From NCBI GenBank assembly GCA_034096865.1, contig JAWQFJ010018283.1:30001-45000 (forward strand): a stretch of DNA of 15,000 nt. Reading direction: 5' to 3'. The stretch's first letter is position 1. Each line of letters begins with the position of its first letter. The notes beneath the pieces are model-generated. The model was given only the letters and a program-made list of their open reading frames with translations, made no database searches and was not told the DNA's origin. This DNA comes from Theodoxus fluviatilis. Lineage: Eukaryota > Mollusca > Gastropoda > Cycloneritida > Neritidae. Below are positions 1 to 7,866 of the stretch, piece after piece. The position numbers and the translations under genes are program-made.

Positions 1-1014
1 TGTCACTTGGGGCCCAGAAAGGAAGCGAGGAGAGCTACGAGTTCATTGAGTCGTCTCCGCGGATGCTGCGGTTTGATCAACTTTCTACGGACAAAGCTGG
101 GAGACTGGCAAATTTAGAGGGGGCCGGGGGTGGGCCGGGCGTGGGGGTGGTGGTGGGGCCGGGGGTGGGGGGGCTGAGGGCAAGAGGTACGTGCCCGGCC
201 CTGCTCCGCTGGCCATGACGTCGTCTTCCAGCTGGTCTGCAAGCGGGAGGCAGGTGTGGCCTGCCCTTGATGAAGAGCTCTTCCCTCTCCCCACACAGAC
301 CTGGCTCCCTGGACGCCCTGGAAGCCCTGGCAGTGTGAAGCTTCCTCCACCGCCACCCGTGAGCACGTGACCAACCCTTCAGATTTAACAAGAACTCGAC
401 TCCTTCTCCCTTTCTAATTAGGGCGACATTGTTTTTGGATGTTTGCTTTCGCGCTTGAGTTTATTTCCTCCGGATGCTTTCCATAATTCTAGCGCCCACG
501 TCTTTTTCCCTCCCTTGGCTGTCTAGCATGTCTTCCGTGTTGAAACAAGGAGGAAAAAAGCTTGTTTGCTCGGCTCAAGGGAATTTTCCCTCAGCGGAAA
601 CTTCAGCCTCGCTGCGAGGCGTCGGTCCTGTTCCAACAAGCCGGTGTTCGATGGCCCCTTCGTTAGCGCCTGCTAGTATTGGACCTGCGCTTGTAATCTG
701 GTTTGGCTTACAGTACACAGCGGGCATGGGGGGAACTCCCTGGTCCCTGCTGGTCTCGTGTTGACGCAAGATCGAGTCCTGGAGAGGACGACGGCTCATC
801 CGCTCTGCCCCTTCTCCTCCTTCACGGATGCCCCTTCTCCGTCGCCACCCAGGATGGAGATCGATGGTGCCTTGAGATCAACGATACCCAGGGATAGATG
901 ATCCCGGCTGTCTGTAGATGGAGTGTCGTGGCGTGATCCAAGAGCTTCCCCAGAAGTGGCTGTGGCAGCCTTGCTTTTTTGCCTTGTGTGTCTGTCATGT
1001 GCTCTTGGTGTGGG
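1..1014. other. Unique non-coding DNA, no gene recognised
   Basis: I see no exon, RNA gene or mobile element here. Open frames up to about 100 codons occur on both strands and overlap one another, which fits chance in moderately GC-rich DNA. The one compositional feature is the G-rich patch at 117-180, listed separately. The segment ends abruptly at the TCC repeat that begins at 1015. Confidence 0.6.
117..180 (+). other. G-rich patch with G-quadruplex potential
   Basis: The plus strand carries many runs of three or more G separated by one to four bases, such as GGGGG, GGGG and GGGGGGG joined by CC, T or TGG. This satisfies the usual four-run G-quadruplex pattern several times over. On the minus strand it reads as Pro-rich codons, which accounts for the overlapping open frames. 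Folding in cells is not shown. Confidence 0.6.
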
Positions 1015-1118
1015 TCCTCCTCCTCCTCCTCCTCCTCCTTCTTCTTCTTCTTCTTCTTCTTCTTCTTCTTCTTCTTCTTCTTCTTCTTCTTCTTCTTCTT
1101 CTTCTTCTTCTTCTTCTT

Positions 1119-1149
<31 letters not shown>

Positions 1150-1158
1150 ATCTTCTTA

Positions 1159-1189
<31 letters not shown>

Positions 1190-1497
1190 CTTCTTCTTCT
1201 TTCTTCATCCTCTTCTTCTCTTCTTCTTCTTCTTCTTCTTCTTCGTCCTGCTCCTCCTCTGCTCCTCTGCTCCTCCGCTCCTCCTCCTCCTCCATGCGTC
1301 CTCCTCCTCTGCTCCTCCTCCTCCTCCTCCTCCTCCTCCCTCCTCCTCCTCCTCCTCCTCCTCCTCCTCCTCCTCCTCCTCCTCCTCCTCCTCCTCCTCC
1401 TCCTCCTCCTCCTCCTCCTCCTTCTTTTCCCTTCTTTCTCCTCTCTATCTCCTTCTCCTCCACCACCCCTCTCCCTTCTCCCTCCCTCTTCCTATTC
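1015..1497 (+). repeat. Polypyrimidine tract: (TCC)n-(TTC)n-(TCC)n microsatellite
   Basis: The plus strand is almost pure pyrimidine. (TCC)n runs from about 1015 to 1038. (TTC)n follows to about 1246, broken by AA at 1149-1150 and again at 1158-1159. TCC-rich DNA follows from about 1250, with a long clean TCC/CTC run from about 1311 to 1425. A degraded CT/CCT tail ends near 1497. The complementary strand is (GAA)n/(GGA)n. Mirror-symmetric purine-pyrimidine tracts of this kind can form triplex (H-) DNA, and GAA/TTC is a known expansion-prone triplet. Open frames across it encode only poly-Ser, Leu or Phe on plus and Lys, Glu or Gly on minus, so they are not genes. Confidence 0.95.
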
Positions 1498-1764
1498 ATC
1501 CTTGTGCCGCTGCTGCTCCTGCTCTCACTCTCCCAGTCACGGTTGCTCCCATCTCTTTGTCTCAGTTTATATAAGCAGAGTGCGAACTGAAGTGGGAAAA
1601 CGGCAGTGGAGACAAGCACATTGTGGCTGGTGCATGGCAACTTGGCTGTGGCCCTGCCTCGTGTACTGGGACTGCTCTGTAGCTGGCTGTCATGGACGGC
1701 CTTGACAACATGCCTCGAGTGTCTCAGTAGGGTGATCTTACGACGACGTGTTTGCTACAGAAAT

Positions 1765-1766
<2 letters not shown>
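1498..1766. other. Unique spacer between two pyrimidine repeats
   Basis: This is non-repetitive DNA between the triplet tract and the (CT)n tract. No gene is recognised. It holds a TATA-like element at 1568-1575. It has no other structure I can support. Confidence 0.5.
1568..1575 (+). promoter_or_regulatory. TATA-box-like sequence
   Basis: TATATAAG matches the TATAWAAR consensus exactly and is followed by GCAGAGTGCG. It lies about 70 bp downstream of a polypyrimidine tract. No gene is visible downstream, because (CT)n begins about 190 bp away. An 8-bp match is expected by chance now and then, so this is only a candidate. Confidence 0.15.
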
Positions 1767-1837
<71 letters not shown>

Positions 1838-1903
1838 CCTCCCTCTCTCCCTCTCTCCCTCCCTCCCTCCCTCCCTCCCTCCCTCCCTCCCTCCCTCCCT
1901 CCT
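1767..1903 (+). repeat. (CT)n microsatellite grading into (CCCT)n
   Basis: An uninterrupted (CT)n run from 1767 to about 1832, around 33 dinucleotides, passes directly into CCCT tetranucleotides to 1903, with CTCT interruptions in the first part. On the minus strand it reads as Arg-Glu then Gly-Arg-Glu-Gly repeats, an artefact of the repeat. The joined motifs suggest the tetranucleotide arose by C gain in the dinucleotide run, or the reverse. The direction cannot be decided from one sequence. Confidence 0.97.
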
Positions 1904-2720
1904 CGCTGTTTGCCCACCTGGGTTAATGACTCTGCACACACCTTCGCCTGGACCCGACTCAAGGTAAACGGACGATAGGGGCAGATAACTCCTGCCGCTG
2001 CATGTGACCGATTACCTGGAGTGTTTCTTGACGTGCGTGGAGAGTGGTCTCCCCTCGGCGCACGTTCCCAGCAGGCAATTTTCCCTCACACCTGTCTGCT
2101 TGTCCAGCCTCTCCAGACGAGGCTGGCTTTCAAAGGAACAGCTTCCAACAAAAGGATTTCCCCAAGATGGTTGTTTCCCAAACCCGTTTGTCAAGTTTTC
2201 CCCGAGTAAAGCCTTTTGACTTTGATTTTTAATCGTGCTTCCTGTTGCGACAAGTTTGTCCATTAGAGGAGACTTCACACTGTAGCAGGGGAGTTGCAAT
2301 GGAATCCGTTTTATCGTGGCCACTCACAGTCAACATGGAGCAAGCAGCCTGACCTGTTGCCCTTTCCACTCTGCCTTCCCAAAGTGAAGAGCTGGGTGTG
2401 CGCACAGGGCATCGGGAGAATGGAGTCGGAGGGTTGGGGTGGCAGTGGGGAGAATTGGTTGGTTAGGACACATTGAAGAGTAAGAGTGGGGGGTGGATGC
2501 TAACTACTAAAGACGGTATGGGAGGGGGGAAATGTATGGAATGACATGTATGCTTGTGAGAGTCAGTTCGGGCCTTGGTGGCGAAGAACAGAGGGGAGCA
2601 GGCCCGAGTAATGTCGAGGACTTGCTACCAGAACAGCATACCTGGCTGCCTCTTCTCGCCGTGGCTGTCTCGAGTGCTCTCCCCTTGAGTGGCCTGTGTT
2701 CAAAGAGCTGGCCTTGAGGG
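1904..2720. other. Unique non-coding DNA, no gene recognised
   Basis: I recognise no coding exon. Short overlapping frames on both strands show no family motif. A motif containing AGATAACTCC occurs near 1983-1992. It resembles GATAACT-type sequences that I associate with molluscan non-coding DNA, and it is only a taxonomic hint. The 2230-2530 part also shows nothing of note apart from a purine-rich stretch near 2460-2530. Confidence 0.5.
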
Positions 2721-2842
2721 CCCTTTCGTCCAACAGCCATTTTTCGTCGCCATCCCTCGTCCTTCAATAGCCTTTTTTCGTCCTCCATTCCTCGTCCACC
2801 ATTCCTCGTCCTCCATTCCTCGTCCTTCATTCCTCGTCCTCC
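2721..2842 (+). repeat. Short 14-bp tandem repeat with a diverged neighbour
   Basis: ATTCCT recurs at 2787, 2801, 2815 and 2829, exactly 14 bp apart, within a unit close to CCTCCATTCCTCGT. That gives about four copies between roughly 2778 and 2842. Just upstream, two blocks about 31 bp apart (from about 2726 and 2757) share TCGTCC, an AGCC core and TTTTTCGTC. They look like an older related duplication. On the minus strand the array reads as a Glu/Arg/Gly-rich peptide with no recognisable domain. Confidence 0.85.
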
Positions 2843-3636
2843 AACTGTCTTTTCTCGCCTCTGAAGCACCGCGACGGCCACACAGCACAATGCGAGGCGT
2901 TGTTGGCGTCCCGCTATCTGGCGCCCCTCGACAGGAGAGGGCGGCTGTGTTTAGCTCCTGGAACTTTGTTTCCACGCGGGAGAGACGCGGTTCCGTGGCG
3001 TGACTGGCATGTTTAATTCATCGCCGCCGCGTTTACGCCGCCTCCCGCCGAGTTTGGAAGTCCGCTAATCACTCCGCCACTCAGCGCTTGACTCCTCGAC
3101 AAGCGCTATCGGGACCGCATCGGGTCCTTTGATTGGGGGCCGCCTGAGGCCCGGCGTGGAAATCCCCAGTCTGGTAGTGCCAGCACTGGAGCAGGCGCCC
3201 TTATCCTGCACTTGAGGCAGTTGTCCTGCTAGGTCCTGCTTGCTTGGAGTTGGGCAGGTCACGTGCCACATTAGCACCTGTTCCTTGTCAGGGGCTCTGT
3301 GATCTGCAAGAGCGAAAAAGAGAAAGAGGAAAACGACTAAGCCATGAACAAAGAAATGATAGAAGAAAGAACGAGAGGGCCGGAGAAAAAAAAAGAGAAA
3401 GACGAATACTGAGCGCGTGTTTGGGAAAGAGTAAAATAGGAGGATTAGGAAGACGGCGACGATGAGAGGGAAGAAGAGGAAAAGAGAGATAACACTGACG
3501 ACCCAGATGCAGCTTCGGGGCGACGCTTCTCCGGACACCGTGGAGAGGGAGGCCCAGGGGAGATCTGCCGTGGTGTCCAGTCCACTGGCCACTGCAAGCC
3601 TGCACAGCGGGGAAAGGGGATGGACTTAGGTATCAC
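2843..3636. other. Unique DNA with a purine-rich stretch, no gene recognised
   Basis: No exon is recognised. From about 3306 to 3490 the plus strand is strongly purine-rich (many GAAAGA, GAGAAA and GGAAGA elements, with a run of nine A at 3386-3394). This creates Lys/Arg/Glu-rich frames on plus and Phe/Leu/Ser-rich frames on minus that do not look like real proteins. A small perfect hairpin at 3083-3107 is listed separately. Confidence 0.5.
3083..3107. repeat. Short perfect inverted repeat (8-bp arms)
   Basis: AGCGCTTG at 3083-3090 is the exact reverse complement of CAAGCGCT at 3100-3107, with a 9-base spacer. It could fold as a small hairpin. There is no T-run after it and no neighbouring gene, so I assign no role. 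An arm of this length can occur by chance in 15 kb. Confidence 0.5.
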
Positions 3637-4046
3637 GGGGGGGGGGGGGGTTGGGGGGGGGGGTGGGTGGGGAGTAGGGGGGTAGGGGTGGGAAAGGGGT
3701 AGGGGTTGGGTTAGGGAATGGGAGTGGGATAGGGGGTTGGGGTGGGATAGGAGGTGGGATAAGGGTGGGGTAGGGGGTGGGGTAGAGTTTGGCAGTGGGG
3801 GAATGTGGTGTGGGGGGCCGGGGTGGGGAGTCGGGTGGCGTAGGGGGTGGGGGAGGGATAGGGGGTAGGAGCGGTGGTGGGGTAGGGGATGGGGAGGTGG
3901 GGAGGTAGGGGGTGGGGGTGGGATATGGGATGGGGTAGGGGGTGAGGGTAGGATAGGGGGTGGGGGTTTGATGTGGGTGGGATATGGGGATGGAATAAGG
4001 GGTGGGGGTGGGGTAGGGTTTGGGGGATGGTGGAAGGGGGGTGGAA
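3637..4046 (+). repeat. G-rich degenerate minisatellite with strong G-quadruplex potential
   Basis: It opens with runs of 14 G (3637-3650) and 11 G (3653-3663). It continues for about 400 bp as a degenerate mixture of GGGGTGGG, GGGATAGG and GGGGTAGG elements, with no single fixed period that I can read. The plus strand has almost no C. Reading the minus strand gives Pro/Ser/Tyr/His-rich frames, which are artefacts of composition. TTAGGG occurs once that I can see (3711-3716), so this is not a telomeric tract. It is a candidate for quadruplex or R-loop formation. Confidence 0.85.
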
Positions 4047-4321
4047 TGCAAGACAAATCTGCTGTGCAGGACGGTGATGTTTTGTTCCACAAGGAAGAAG
4101 TTCTGGTTGGATGCGGTCATGAAGGAAGACTGTTCGGAGTAAAGACTTGACATAGGACATGAACGGAACATTGAACTCGGAGCTACATGTTCATGCAAAA
4201 TATACTGGTGGACAGGGGAGAGAATCCAAGCAAGACAGGGGAGAGAAGTTACTCGTGTGAAATTCAGTCGCGCTTCCGCTCCTTCTGCAGTCTTGGAATC
4301 GCTCTCAGGAGACCGCAATGT
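4047..4321. other. Unique spacer before the 10-bp minisatellite
   Basis: This non-repetitive DNA separates the G-rich tract from the decamer array. No gene is recognised. The open frame entering the array from here gains its length entirely from the repeat. Confidence 0.5.
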
Positions 4322-6050
4322 CGTGCTTGTCTTGTCCTGTCTCATCCTGTCTCGTCCTGTCTTGTCCTGTCTCATCCTGTCTTGTCCTGTCTTGTCCTGT
4401 CTTGTCCTGTCTCATCCTGTCTTGTCCTGTCTTGTCCTGTCTTGTCCTGTCTTGTCCTGTCTTGTCCTGTCTTGTCCTGTCTTGTCCTCTCTTGCCCTGT
4501 CTTGTCCTGTCTTGTCCTTCTCGTCCTGTCTCATCCTGTCTTGTCCTGTCTCGTCCTGTCTTGTCCTGTCTTGTCCTGTCTTGTCCTGTCTCGTCCTTTC
4601 TCGTCCTGTCTCGTCCTGTCTCGTTCTGTCTCATCCTGTCTCATCCTGTCTTGTCCTGTCTCATCCTGTCTTGTCCTGCCTTGCCCTGTCTTGTCCTGTC
4701 TTGTCCTGTCTTGTCCTGTCTCGTCCTGTCTTGTCCTGTCTTGTCCTGTCTTGTCCTGTCTCATCCTGTCTTGTCCTGTCTTGTCCTGTCTCGTCCTGTT
4801 TTGTCCTGTCTCGTCCTGTCTTGTCCTGTCCTGTCCTGTCTTGACCTGTCTTGTTCTTCTTGTCCTGTTTTGTCCTGTCTTGCCCTGTCTCGTCCTGTCT
4901 CATCCTGTCTCGTCCTGTCTTGTCCTGTCTCGTCCTGTTTTGTCCTGTCTCATCCTGTCTTGTCCTGTCTCATCCTGTCTTATCCTGTCTTGTCCTGTCT
5001 CGTCCTGTCTCATCCTGTCTTGTCCTGTCTCGTCCTGTTTTGTCCTGTCTCATCCTGTCTCGTCCTGTCTTGTCCTGTCTTGTCCTGTCTTGTCCTGTCT
5101 CGTCCTGTTTTGTCCTGTCTCATCCTGTCTCGTCCTGTCTTGTCCTGTCTTGTCCTGTCTCATACTGTCTCATCCTGTCTTGTCCTGTCTTGTTCTTCTT
5201 GTCCTGTCTTGTCCTGTCTTGCCCTGTCTCGTCCTGTCTTGTCCTGTCTTGTCCTGTCTTGTCCTGTCTCGTCCTGTTTTGTCCTGTCTCATCCTGTCTC
5301 GTCCTGTTTTGTCCTGTCTTGTCCTGTCTCATCCTGTCTCATCCTGTCTTGTCCTGTCTTGTTCTTCTTGTCCTGTCTTGTCCTGTCTTGCCCTGTCTCG
5401 TTCTTCTTGTCCTGTCTTGTCCTGTCTTGCCCTGTCTTGTCCTGTCTTGTCCTGTCTTGTGCTGTCTCGTCCTGTCTCATCCTGTCTCGTCCTGTCTTGT
5501 CCTGTCTCGTCCTGTTTTGTCCTGTCTCATCCTGTCTTGTCCTGTCTCATCCTGTCTTATCCTGTCTTGTCCTGTCTCGTCCTGTCTCATCCTGTCTTGT
5601 CCTGTCTTGTCCTGTCTTGTTCTGTCTTGTCCTGTCTTGTCCTGTCTTGTTCTTCTTGTCCTGTCTTGTCCTGTCTTGCCCTGTCTCGTCCTGTCTTGTC
5701 CTGTTTCGTCCTGTCTTGTCCTGTCTCATCCTGTCTTGTCCTGTCTCGTCCTGTCTTGTTCTGTCCCATCCTGTCTTGTCCTGTCTCATCCTGTCTTGTC
5801 CTGTCTTGTCCTGTCTTGTCCTGTCTTGTCCTGTCTCGTCCTGTCTCGTCCTGTCTCGTCCTGTCTTGTCCTGTCTTGTCCTGTCTCATCCTGTCTCGTC
5901 CTGTCTTGTCCTGTCTTGTCCTGTCTCGTCCTGTCTTGTCCTGTCTTGTCCTGTCTCGTCCTGTCTTGTTCTGTCTCATCCTGTCTTGTCCTGTCTTGTC
6001 TTGTCTTGTCCTGTCTTGTCCTGTCTTGTCCTGCCTTGTCCTGTCTTGTT
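4322..6050 (+). repeat. 10-bp minisatellite, unit CT(YR)TCCTGT, about 172 copies
   Basis: The consensus unit is CTTGTCCTGT, with the two common variants CTCGTCCTGT and CTCATCCTGT. The unit itself resembles two diverged pentamers (CTTGT and CCTGT). By hand I count about 172 units: near 107 TG, 35 CG, 28 CA and 2 TA at positions 3-4, plus rare other changes. Six units are 9 bp long (starting 4511, 4850, 5189, 5358, 5397 and 5646), each shifting the register by one. Rare marker units such as CTTGCCCTGT and TTTGTCCTGT recur in fixed order, showing longer duplicated blocks. All three forward frames stay open because the unit has no stop, so the Ser-Cys-Leu-Val-Pro frame of over 600 codons is not a gene. 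Confidence 0.97.
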
Positions 6051-7043
6051 CATTACTGCGTGGTCCGGCCCTGGGGTGTAGCCTGTAAAGACGTCTCGTG
6101 GAATCCATCGCTTCCCCGTCAGTGTGATTGGGATTTCCTCGGAGTTGTTGAGAATGAAATGTCACTGTACGTCATGATGAAGACATCACGTGTATTTTCA
6201 CAGATAGGAAATTACGAGAGCTTTGGAACTTTTTTTATGTTCGTCACTTAAAAAAGCGTACTCCTGTCCTCCGCACGAAGAGGTTGTCCGGACATGGTCA
6301 TTTCTTCCCGGACTTTTCCCCCGAGGTCATTTCACTCTCATTTTTTCAATCTGGACATTCCTAGCGGTCTTTCCATCTTGTCAATCCCTCTACCCGTCAG
6401 TTGGAGTGTATACTCGTAGTCTTCTTGTTCTCAGTCAGTTGGAGTGTATACGCGTAGTCTTCTTGTTCTCAGAAAGTTCTTCTCGTACCAAGACAGGGAA
6501 AAGCGCAATGTTGTTTATTAGCTTAGCACTGAGGAGCTCTCGAGCAAATTAGCATGCTTCGATGGCAGTCGCTTTTTAGGTGACCAAAACTAAAGTTGAC
6601 AAGCTGCATGCAGACGTACTTACAAGGAACGTGAGTCAGAAGTTTGACTTTACGAGGTTCTGTATTTTAGAATTGCTGAGTCATTTATACGTAAGTTGCA
6701 ATGCGGGTGTCAAGCTTTTTGCAAGGAAAATACGACTTGGAGCGAGAGCAAGCGAGTTTCAGCATGCAGTGGCGTGTTGTGGTAAGCAGCATTTCCCCCA
6801 AGTTTTTAAGGAAGTAAACAATGTCAAAGAGCAATAAAATGTTTCTTGCCTAAGATTTCCCTGAGGTTTTCGAAGAATGCTCTGACTTGAAAAAACTCGG
6901 TACTGTTGATTTTGCGATACTTCTTGAAATGCGACGGGTGAACTTAAACAAAACTTTTCTTAACATTGATGCTTTCGTAACTGTTGTGGCACACTGCTCA
7001 CATTCTTTCAACTACTCTTGAAATGACATATGCATTAGCAAGG

Positions 7044-7046
<3 letters not shown>
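6051..7046. other. Unique, more AT-rich DNA, no gene recognised
   Basis: Composition is visibly more AT-rich than in the flanks. A frame of about 85 codons (6580-6837, plus) is the most protein-like in composition. It has no recognisable motif, and its stop overlaps an AATAAA at 6833-6838. I treat both as chance. The 38-bp tandem duplication at 6396-6471 is listed separately. Confidence 0.5.
6396..6471 (+). repeat. 38-bp tandem duplication, one mismatch
   Basis: Bases 6396-6433 and 6434-6471 are two adjacent copies that start with GTCAGTTGGAGTGTATAC and end with CTTCTTGTTCTCA. They differ at a single base: T at 6414 and G at the matching position 6452. Two copies with so little divergence indicate a recent local duplication, unlike the older, degenerate arrays around it. 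I see no third copy. Confidence 0.95.

Positions 7047-7087
<41 letters not shown>
7047..7087 (+). repeat. (AG)n microsatellite
   Basis: About 19-20 uninterrupted AG dinucleotides run from 7047 to 7085. They join directly to a (GT)n tract. On the minus strand they read as Ser-Leu repeats, an artefact. Confidence 0.97.
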
Positions 7088-7088
<1 letters not shown>

Positions 7089-7125
7089 TGTTTGTGTGTG
7101 CGCGTGCGTGTGTGTGCGTGTGTGT

Positions 7126-7164
<39 letters not shown>

Positions 7165-7272
7165 CGTGTGTGTTTGTGTGTGTTTGTGTGTATGTGTTTG
7201 TGTATGTGTTTGTGTGTGTGTGTGCGTGTGTGTGTGCGTGTGTGTTTGTGTGTATTTGTATGTGTTTGTGTA

Positions 7273-7336
<64 letters not shown>

Positions 7337-7349
7337 CGCTCGCATGTGT
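7088..7349 (+). repeat. (GT)n microsatellite, interrupted, Z-DNA-prone
   Basis: GT repeats fill this stretch, with TATG, TTTG and CG interruptions. The tract ends near CGTGCGCTCGCATGTG. Long alternating purine-pyrimidine DNA of this kind, especially with CGCGTGCGTG near 7101-7110, is a classical Z-DNA candidate. The pattern of interruptions from 7190 (GTATGTGTTTGTGTATGTG) recurs from 7258, 68 bp later. Part of the tract has therefore been duplicated as a block, not by single-dinucleotide slippage. The Cys-Val and Thr-His frames here are repeat artefacts. Confidence 0.96.
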
Positions 7350-7437
7350 AAATGCCCTGGTAAGAAGAAATTTTGCGAGGGTGAGAAATGACCGAGGGAG
7401 AAGTGACCTTGAACCCACATGAAAACATCGTCCTGCT

Positions 7438-7866
7438 GCTAAACTTTTTTTGTCCATGAAGTAGGGATTTACTTGATATCCTCCACATCCATGAGGGCCT
7501 CTCTCGTAGAAATCTTCACGCATCAGGCTGACGATGGCGGCGAAGAAGAATAGACGTCGCTGGTCAGCAAGTAATGAGTTGCAGCTCGTTTCTTCGATCA
7601 CGGCCTGCAAGTCGATGCAGGACTAGTATAGCCCTGGATGACGCCAGGGCCTCCCAAGCTAGCCCTGCTGAAAGGGCCGTGGTCTCATAGATTTGCTCCT
7701 TTGTCGTGGCGAGTTGCCTCTCGATCGACTTGGGCTGTGCGTGTGTGCAGAGGCGACAGAGGGATCTAAGCCGTCTCAATTGGCAGACAATCCTCTCCTG
7801 ATCTCCGGCCCTCTCTCCTCGGTCTGCCCTCCCTGGCCCCCAGTCGGCCCCTATCTCCATGGCCAC
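7438..7866 (-). pseudogene. Possible degraded coding segment, unrecognised
   Basis: Two minus-strand frames, overlapping near 7564-7621, look more like protein than their surroundings. The upstream one (about 7866 to 7564) carries ERQLATTKEQIYETTALSAG, which reads as a plausible helix. The downstream one (about 7621 to 7438) carries LLADQRRLFFFAAIVSLMRE and later GGYQVNPYFMDKK. A stop (TAG, minus) lies just before the second frame, so joining them needs a frameshift or a splice. The hydrophobic helix followed by a YxVNPY motif loosely recalls the N-terminal part of PIF/Harbinger-type nuclease proteins. I see no catalytic DDE residues and no terminal inverted repeats. I would not assign the family without a search. 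The second frame runs into the microsatellite, where it becomes Thr-His repeats. Confidence 0.2.
7631..7650. repeat. Perfect 7-bp-arm inverted repeat
   Basis: GCCCTGG at 7631-7637 and CCAGGGC at 7644-7650 are exact reverse complements around ATGACG. It could form a compact, GC-rich hairpin. No adjacent gene end or T-run suggests a job. Confidence 0.5.

Noticed and set aside
822..1640. Lys/Glu/Gly-rich minus frame of 272 codons
   Set aside because: The (GAA)n and (GGA)n strand of a microsatellite gives homopolymeric Lys, Glu or Gly by frame. It is not a gene.
3637..4046. Interstitial or terminal telomere tract
   Set aside because: TTAGGG appears only once that I can see, and the spacing is irregular. 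TAGGGG and ATAGGG words arise from general G-richness.
3626..4375. Pro-rich minus frames resembling extensin-like or collagen-like proteins
   Set aside because: They are explained by a C-rich strand complementary to the G-rich block. There is no signal peptide and no regular hydroxyproline-type motif.
4322..6050. CRISPR-like array
   Set aside because: There are 10-bp units in direct contact with no spacers, no leader and no cas genes. The setting is eukaryotic minisatellite DNA.
4187..6088. 633-codon plus-strand open frame, Cys/Leu/Val/Ser/Pro-rich
   Set aside because: It lies almost wholly in the 10-bp array, whose three forward frames are all open. Six 9-bp units shift the register without ending it. 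No domain, signal or codon pattern is present outside the repeat.
6580..6838. Short gene with a poly-A signal (85-codon frame ending at AATAAA)
   Set aside because: No recognisable motif, no promoter, and the AATAAA overlaps the stop codon. Both are expected by chance in this AT-richer stretch.
7012..7610. Thr-His repeat frames, possibly a histidine-rich metal-binding protein
   Set aside because: They come directly from (AC)n on the minus strand. Only the part beyond the repeat (7438 onward) looked protein-like, and it is listed separately at low confidence.
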